64,000 nucleotides of DNA from an uncultured Collinsella sp. (GTDB lineage Bacteria; Actinomycetota; Coriobacteriia; Coriobacteriales; Coriobacteriaceae). Made by a program: the position numbers and the translations under genes. The stretch's first letter is position 1; each line of letters begins with the position of its first letter. Under the pieces are notes generated by a model. It had not been told where the DNA came from. It made no database searches and saw nothing but the letters and a program-made list of their open reading frames with translations. Below are positions 59,762 through 64,000 of the stretch, piece by piece. The DNA lies in contig CABSNK010000007.1 of NCBI GenBank assembly GCA_902479075.1, forward strand, positions 1 to 64,000, written 5' to 3'.

Positions 59762-59812
59762 CCAGGCTACGCGCATGCGCTGGAGCTGCTGGGGGAGCGT
59801 CTGCTACACTAA
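59762..59812 (+). pseudogene. Remnant of a second aroQ 3' end
   Basis: In frame it encodes PGYAHALELLGERLLH and a TAA; aroQ ends GYAHALELLRERLEK. At DNA level 59765-59802 matches 58110-58147 at 34 of 38 positions, and three of the four differences are synonymous third positions. No upstream aroQ sequence precedes it. It marks the far edge of the DUF4869/P-loop cassette. The gap 59813-59890 holds only the glf ribosome binding site. Confidence 0.75.
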
Positions 59813-59890
59813 TCTTTGGGCCAAATGAGTCAGTAGCGTTTGTCCCTAAACTAAAGTAACTGTCCAATTGACATACAAAGGAGCATATCC

Positions 59891-61015
59891 ATGTCCCAGT
59901 ACGATTACCTCGTTGTCGGCGCCGGCCTTTCGGGCGCCGTCTTTGCCAATGCCGCCAGGCGCGCCGGCAAGTCGGTCCTGGTCATCGACCGCCGCGACCA
60001 CATCGCCGGCAACATCTACACCGAGGACGTCGAGGGCATCCAGGTCCACCGCTACGGCGCGCATATCTTCCACACCTCCATGAAGGACGTCTGGGACTAC
60101 GTCAACCGCTTCGCGGAGTTCAACAACTACGTCAACTCGCCGGTCGCCAACTTCCACGGCAACATGTACAACATGCCCTTCAACATGAACACCTTCGCCA
60201 AGATGTGGCCGGGCGTCGTCACGCCGGCAGACGCCAAGGCCAAGATCGCCGAGCAGGTGGCCGCCGAGAACATCGGCGAGCCGCAGAACCTCGAGGAGCA
60301 GGCGCTGTCGCTCGTCGGCCGCGACATCTTTGAAACGCTCGTGAAGGGCTACACCGAGAAGCAGTGGGGCCGTGATTGCAAGGACCTGCCCGCGAGCATC
60401 ATCAAGCGCCTCCCCTGCCGCTTTACCTACGACAACAACTACTTTAACGACCGCTACCAGGGCATCCCCATGGGCGGCTACACCAAGATGGTCGCCAACA
60501 TGCTCGAGGGCGTCGAGGTGCGCTGCGGCGTGGAGTACAAGGAGCTGGCCGCCGCCGAGCCCGATATCGCCGCCAAGACGATCTACTGCGGCCCCATCGA
60601 CGCGTTCTACGACTTTAAGCTGGGCACACTCGAGTACCGTAGTCTGCGCTTTGAGACCGAGACGCTCGACGAGCAGGACCACCAGGGCGTGGCCGTGGTC
60701 AACTACACCGAGCGCGAGATCCCCTACACGCGCATCATCGAGCACAAACACTTTGAGTTCGGCACGCAGGACAAGACCGTCATCACGCGCGAGTACCCGG
60801 CCGACTGGAAGCCCGGCGACGAGCCCTACTACCCCATCAACGACGCCAAGAACGAGGCCCTGTACAAGCAGTACGAGGAGCTGGCGGCGCAGGAGGGCGA
60901 CGTGATCTTTGCCGGTCGCCTGGGCGGCTACAAGTACTATGACATGGACAAGGCCATCGCCGCGGCCTTCGAGCTCGTCCGCAACGAGCTGGGCGTGGAG
61001 CCCACGGAGGCGTAA
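59891..61015 (+). CDS. glf: UDP-galactopyranose mutase
   Basis: 374 residues. FAD enzyme converting UDP-Galp to UDP-Galf, the donor for galactofuranose in surface glycans. N-terminal FAD fold DYLVVGAGLSGAVFANAARRAG, RRDHIAGNIY, the YGAHIFHTS motif (about residue 56), KGYTEKQWG and the C-terminal GRLGGYKYYDMDKAI are diagnostic. ATG with AAAGGAG upstream. It lies beside an ABC polysaccharide exporter and a GT2 gene, which fits a surface-polymer locus. Confidence 0.96.
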   Translation: MSQYDYLVVGAGLSGAVFANAARRAGKSVLVIDRRDHIAGNIYTEDVEGIQVHRYGAHIFHTSMKDVWDYVNRFAEFNNYVNSPVANFHGNMYNMPFNMNTFAKMWPGVVTPADAKAKIAEQVAAENIGEPQNLEEQALSLVGRDIFETLVKGYTEKQWGRDCKDLPASIIKRLPCRFTYDNNYFNDRYQGIPMGGYTKMVANMLEGVEVRCGVEYKELAAAEPDIAAKTIYCGPIDAFYDFKLGTLEYRSLRFETETLDEQDHQGVAVVNYTEREIPYTRIIEHKHFEFGTQDKTVITREYPADWKPGDEPYYPINDAKNEALYKQYEELAAQEGDVIFAGRLGGYKYYDMDKAIAAAFELVRNELGVEPTEA

Positions 61016-61057
61016 GAGCCCAACAGCCAAAGGCTAATAGCCATTCTGGGATGTAGA

Positions 61058-61088
61058 AAGTCCGGTGCAGCATCGCTGCATCGGACTT
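61058..61088 (+). terminator. Terminator of glf
   Basis: A 14-bp stem with one wobble (61058-61071 with 61075-61088) and an ATC loop, then ATTGTTG. 42 bases after the glf stop. Confidence 0.7.
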
Positions 61089-61120
61089 ATTGTTGAGGGA
61101 GCACTGCACGCGCACGCGTC

Positions 61121-61156
61121 CCAAAAAGCAAAGACCCGGCACAATAACCGGGTCTT
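61121..61156 (-). terminator. Terminator of tRNA-Arg(UCU)
   Basis: A perfect 9-bp stem (61131-61139 with 61148-61156), followed on the minus strand by TGCTTTTTG. It lies 11 bases after the tRNA 3' end. Confidence 0.8.
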
Positions 61157-61167
61157 CAAAAACTCTC

Positions 61168-61244
61168 TGGTGCTCCATGGCGGATTCGAACCGTCGACCT
61201 TGGGATTAGAAGTCCCCTGCTCTATCCAACTGAGCTAATGGAGC
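61168..61244 (-). tRNA. tRNA-Arg (anticodon UCU)
   Basis: Minus-strand cloverleaf: acceptor GCTCCAT/ATGGAGC, D arm GCTC...GAGC, anticodon loop CTTCTAA, T loop TTCGAAT, encoded CCA. Two unpaired positions stand out: G27-A43 in the anticodon stem and A50-C64 in the T stem. Everything else is regular, so a functional tRNA is likely. Confidence 0.9.
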
Positions 61245-61298
61245 ATAATAGCCGCACGTCCAAGCGGGTACAAGTTCATACGGCTAATAAATTATAAC

Positions 61299-62066
61299 CT
61301 ACTTGAACTGGTCATGGTACGCCTTGCAGACCTCGTCCACGGGACCATCCATGCGCAGGTCACCCTTCTCGATCCATACGGCACGCTGGCAAATGCGCTC
61401 AACCTGCTCCATGGAGTGAGAAACGAATAAGACCGTGACGTCACCACTCTCGATAAAGTGCTGAATGCGACGCTCGCACTTCTGCTGGAAAAAGACATCG
61501 CCAACAGAAAGCGTCTCATCGACGATTAGGATATCGGGCTCGGTAATCGTGGCGATAGCAAAGGCAATGCGCGCAACCATACCCGAAGAGAAGTTCTTCA
61601 AGGGCATGCCAACGAAGTCTTTAAGCTCAGCGAACTCAATGATCTCGTCAAAACTAGCGTCGATAAACTCCTTGGTATAGCCAAGCAGCGCACCGTTCAG
61701 ATAGATATTCTCACGCGCGGTAAGCTCAGGGTCAAAGCCGGCACCGAGCTCAATCAGCGGCGCAATATTGCCATGGACCTTAACCTCGCCTTCGCTGGGC
61801 TCCAAAACGCCAGCGATGATCTTGAGCATCGTGGACTTACCGGAACCGTTAGTACCAACAAGGCCTACGACCTCGCCGCGATGCACATCAAACGAAATGT
61901 GCTTAAGCGCACGGAACTCCTCAAAGAACAGCTCGTGCTTGGCGAGCTTAATAAAGTACTCCTTGAGGTTTGTAAGCGACTCAGACGCCATATTAAAGAT
62001 CATGGTGACGTCTTTGACCTCAACAGCAAGGGGCTGCTTGCTGTAATCAATAGCAGATTCAGTCAT
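61299..62066 (-). CDS. Polysaccharide export ABC transporter, ATP-binding protein (Wzt/TagH-like)
   Basis: 255 residues. Walker A GLVGTNGSGKSTMLKIIAG (about residues 66-84), ISPLIELGAGFDPELTARENIYLNG-type sequence (APLIELGAGFDPELTARENI), signature FSSGMVARIAFA and Walker B ILIVDETLSVGD. It lacks the C-terminal O-antigen-binding domain of long Wzt proteins. ATG 62066 with AAGGAG eight bases upstream; GTG 62075 is too close to that site. Pairs with the permease 12 bases upstream. Confidence 0.92.
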   Translation of the reverse strand: MTESAIDYSKQPLAVEVKDVTMIFNMASESLTNLKEYFIKLAKHELFFEEFRALKHISFDVHRGEVVGLVGTNGSGKSTMLKIIAGVLEPSEGEVKVHGNIAPLIELGAGFDPELTARENIYLNGALLGYTKEFIDASFDEIIEFAELKDFVGMPLKNFSSGMVARIAFAIATITEPDILIVDETLSVGDVFFQQKCERRIQHFIESGDVTVLFVSHSMEQVERICQRAVWIEKGDLRMDGPVDEVCKAYHDQFK

Positions 62067-62078
62067 GAACAGCACTCC

Positions 62079-62924
62079 TTAGATGTAGAGAATAAACTTG
62101 TGCTCGGTCTTATGAAATACGGTATAGCCAATAGCAAGAGCAAGAATAGCCCAGGCAACACATAAGCCGAACGTAAGCGCAGAAGGCACGGTATTGAACA
62201 GGAAGATATCACGCATAAACTGGAGATAGTTGTACATGGGATTCACAACCACCAGCACCTGGATCCAATGTGCCATTTGGCTAATGTAATCGGTCGTCCA
62301 GAAAATAGGCGTCAGATACATCCAGGCCGTGATAACAACGGTCCACAGGTGCATAACGTCGCGGAAAAAGACCGCCAGCGCCGACAGCATCATGCCCAAG
62401 CCCATGCAGAAACACATAAGCAACAGCAAGCAAACCGGCAGCAGAATTAAATGCCAGGTAGGGACAACACGGAAAAAGAGCATAACAAGGGCGACGGCAA
62501 CCAAAGAGAAGGAAAAGTTGACAAGAGAAAACAGCACCTTCTGCACCGGAAACACCCAGCGATGGACCTTAACCTTCTTAAGCAGAGAAGACGCCCAAAT
62601 GATGGACATGAGCGCCTGGTTCGTCGATTCGGACATGACGGAGAACGTTACGTTACCGACAATCAGGTAAAGCGGATACAACTCGGGGGTAACAGAGCCA
62701 TTACGGCCTTGCGCGAAGATTGTCGAAAACACAATCGACATAACAATCATCATCAGCAGCGGGTTAAGCACGGACCACGCCACACCCAGAACACTGCGAC
62801 GATATTTAATCTTAAAATCTTTGGTGACAAGCTGCTTAAGAATGAACTTGTCCTTTTCAAAATCATTTTTAGCGTGAGAGGCCGGTTTAGCCACCGCTTT
62901 CTGACTCTCTACGTTGTCAGCCAC
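62079..62924 (-). CDS. Polysaccharide export ABC transporter, permease (Wzm/TagG-like)
   Basis: 281 residues. ABC-2 type permease with six membrane segments; FKIKYRRSVLGVAWSVLNPLLMMIVMSIVF (in parts, about 32-62) is the conserved N-terminal part and WTVVITAWMYLTPIFW the central region. GTG 62924 has AAGGAG seven bases upstream; the open frame to 62993 is not supported. It exports an undecaprenyl-linked glycan with the ATPase; the cargo is unknown, but glf nearby suggests a Galf-containing polymer. Confidence 0.92.
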   Translation of the reverse strand: MADNVESQKAVAKPASHAKNDFEKDKFILKQLVTKDFKIKYRRSVLGVAWSVLNPLLMMIVMSIVFSTIFAQGRNGSVTPELYPLYLIVGNVTFSVMSESTNQALMSIIWASSLLKKVKVHRWVFPVQKVLFSLVNFSFSLVAVALVMLFFRVVPTWHLILLPVCLLLLMCFCMGLGMMLSALAVFFRDVMHLWTVVITAWMYLTPIFWTTDYISQMAHWIQVLVVVNPMYNYLQFMRDIFLFNTVPSALTFGLCVAWAILALAIGYTVFHKTEHKFILYI

Positions 62925-62961
62925 GGACCATCTCCTTGTCTCGTAAAACATAACAGTGGAA

Positions 62962-62967
62962 AGTATA
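62962..62967 (-). promoter_or_regulatory. -10 element of the wzm-wzt unit
   Basis: Minus-strand TATACT followed by TTC, 38 bases before the GTG start. No -35 match. The divergent GT2 promoter has the same TATACTTTC string. Confidence 0.4.
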
Positions 62968-63046
62968 GCCCTCCCGCGCAGACGATTACCCACCGCAACA
63001 AATTTGGAGAACTAACCCATATCTAAGCAAAGGGACGAGCGATAGG

Positions 63047-63052
63047 TATACT
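63047..63052 (+). promoter_or_regulatory. -10 element of the GT2 gene
   Basis: Plus-strand TATACT followed by TTC, 33 bases before the ATG; ribosome binding site AAAGGAGG at 63072-63079. No -35 match. Confidence 0.4.
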
Positions 63053-63085
63053 TTCGACCAGCTGAGTCATTAAAGGAGGTCCTAC

Positions 63086-64000
63086 ATGGACTATTCGAAT
63101 ACCGCCGTCATAATCCCTTGCTACAACGAAGCGCTGACGATTGGCAAAGTTGTCGACGATTTCCATCGAGAGCTACCCGGTGCAATAGTCTACGTTTACG
63201 ACAACAACTCGTCCGACGACACTACGCAAATCGCCAAGCACCACGGGGCTACGGTGCGCCACGAGCCCAGGCAGGGCAAAGGCAACGTGTGCCGCCAAAT
63301 GTTCCGCGATGTCGATGCCGAATGCTACTTGATGGTCGACGGCGACGATACCTACCCCGCCGAAGCCGCCAAATCGCTCTGTGAGCCCATCCTTAACGGC
63401 GAAGCAGATATGACCGTTGGCGATCGCCTGTCAAACGGCACCTATGCCGAAGAGAATAAACGAGCCTTTCACGGCTTTGGCAACAACCTTGTTCGTGCGA
63501 TGATCAAATGGATTTACGGCTACAGCTTTGACGACGTGATGACCGGCTACCGAGCCATGAGCAAACCCTTCGTCAAGACCTTCCCCGTTTTGAGTGAGGG
63601 CTTCCAGATCGAAACCGAGCTCTCAATCCACGCCGTCGATCACCGCTGGCGAATTCAAGACGTACCGGTGGAGTATCGTGATCGCCCTGCCGGCTCCGAG
63701 TCCAAGCTCAACACAATTAGCGACGGTATTAAAGTCATAGCAATGATTGGAACGCTCTTTAAAGACTATCGTCCGCTCAAGTTCTTTAGTCTTATCGCGA
63801 TGATCTTTGCCATCATAGGGCTCGCCCTCGGTATACCAATCGTCGCAGAGTACATCCAGACCGGATTAGTCCCTCGCTTCCCCACCGCAATGCTCGCCGT
63901 CTCGTTCATGTTCTTATGCGGGCTAAGCCTGGCAACGGGGCTCATTCTCGACTCGGTTGCGAAGGTAGAACGAAAGCAATGGGAGCTACAAGCCTATAAA
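63086..64000 (+). CDS. Glycosyltransferase family 2, partial at the window end
   Basis: At least 305 residues; the frame is open to the last base. GT-A fold: AVIIPCYNEALTIGKVV at the N-terminus, YVYDNNSSDDTTQIA, the metal-binding VDGDDTYPAEAA (about residue 88) and DDVMTGYRAMSKPF. From about residue 232 there are two membrane segments (FFSLIAMIFAIIGLALGIPI and AMLAVSFMFLCGLSLATGLIL), so it is a membrane-anchored enzyme of the polyprenol-phosphate-sugar or dolichol-phosphate-mannose-synthase type. Strong AAAGGAGG six bases before ATG. Divergent from wzm, with glf in the same locus. Confidence 0.9.
   Translation, partial: MDYSNTAVIIPCYNEALTIGKVVDDFHRELPGAIVYVYDNNSSDDTTQIAKHHGATVRHEPRQGKGNVCRQMFRDVDAECYLMVDGDDTYPAEAAKSLCEPILNGEADMTVGDRLSNGTYAEENKRAFHGFGNNLVRAMIKWIYGYSFDDVMTGYRAMSKPFVKTFPVLSEGFQIETELSIHAVDHRWRIQDVPVEYRDRPAGSESKLNTISDGIKVIAMIGTLFKDYRPLKFFSLIAMIFAIIGLALGIPIVAEYIQTGLVPRFPTAMLAVSFMFLCGLSLATGLILDSVAKVERKQWELQAYK

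Noticed and set aside
1..64000. CRISPR arrays, insertion sequences, prophage genes and rRNA genes
   Set aside because: No regularly spaced direct repeats, transposase or phage structural genes and no rRNA sequence were seen; the only tRNAs found are the two for Arg.

Overview
The window is a gene-dense, GC-rich bacterial chromosome segment. Protein sequences, gene order, frequent GTG/TTG starts and basic tails on ribosomal proteins suggest a gut Coriobacteriia, most like Collinsella. This is an inference from recalled family resemblance; no database search was run. There is no plasmid, phage or CRISPR signature; nearly everything is core housekeeping.

Layout: (1) 1-1147, plus strand: 3' end of adhE and an APH-fold kinase. 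(2) 1171-27992, minus strand: isoprenoid, phospholipid and translation genes (proS, ispG, rseP, dxr, cdsA, uppS, frr, pyrH, tsf, rpsB), then xerC-like, trmFO, dprA, comM, yraN, rnhB, rplS, ppdK with its regulator, glyQS, lepB, trmD, rimM, khpA and rpsP. (3) 28097-29362: dinB alone on the plus strand. (4) 29373-49441, minus strand: rsfS-yqeK-nadD-obgE-rpmA-rplU, a radical SAM pair, a DUF697-like gene, the rod-shape cluster rodA-mrdA-mreD-mreC-mreB, a TPR protein, a cyclophilin, a zinc-ribbon protein, a P-type ATPase and tRNA-Arg(CCG). (5) 49521-58238, plus strand: a nearly complete shikimate/Phe/Tyr operon (aroF, tyrA, aroB, aroA, aroC, pheA, an aroE-aroK fusion, aroQ). (6) 58251-59812: a small, A/T-richer two-gene accessory cassette (DUF4869-like protein plus P-loop/TOPRIM-like protein) bounded by a second, diverged copy of the 3' end of aroQ. 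(7) 59891-64000: glf, tRNA-Arg(UCU), and cell-surface polysaccharide export and glycosyltransferase genes running off the end.

How the genes work together: dxr and ispG feed the MEP pathway, uppS makes the lipid carrier for the wall, and rodA/mrdA/mreBCD use it for elongation; glf, the ABC exporter and the GT2 enzyme point to a galactofuranose-type surface glycan locus. The aro operon takes erythrose-4-phosphate and PEP to prephenate and on to Phe/Tyr precursors; ppdK and its regulator control PEP supply, though a direct link between the two is only inference.

The items most worth a second look are the DUF4869/P-loop cassette with its aroQ scar and apparent frameshift, an xerC-like gene without any ATG/GTG/TTG at its N-terminus (ATA overlapping the trmFO stop), an intrinsic terminator in the aroF leader, long palindromes sharing a GGGAC-type core, and a winged-helix-like insertion in the RseP protease.
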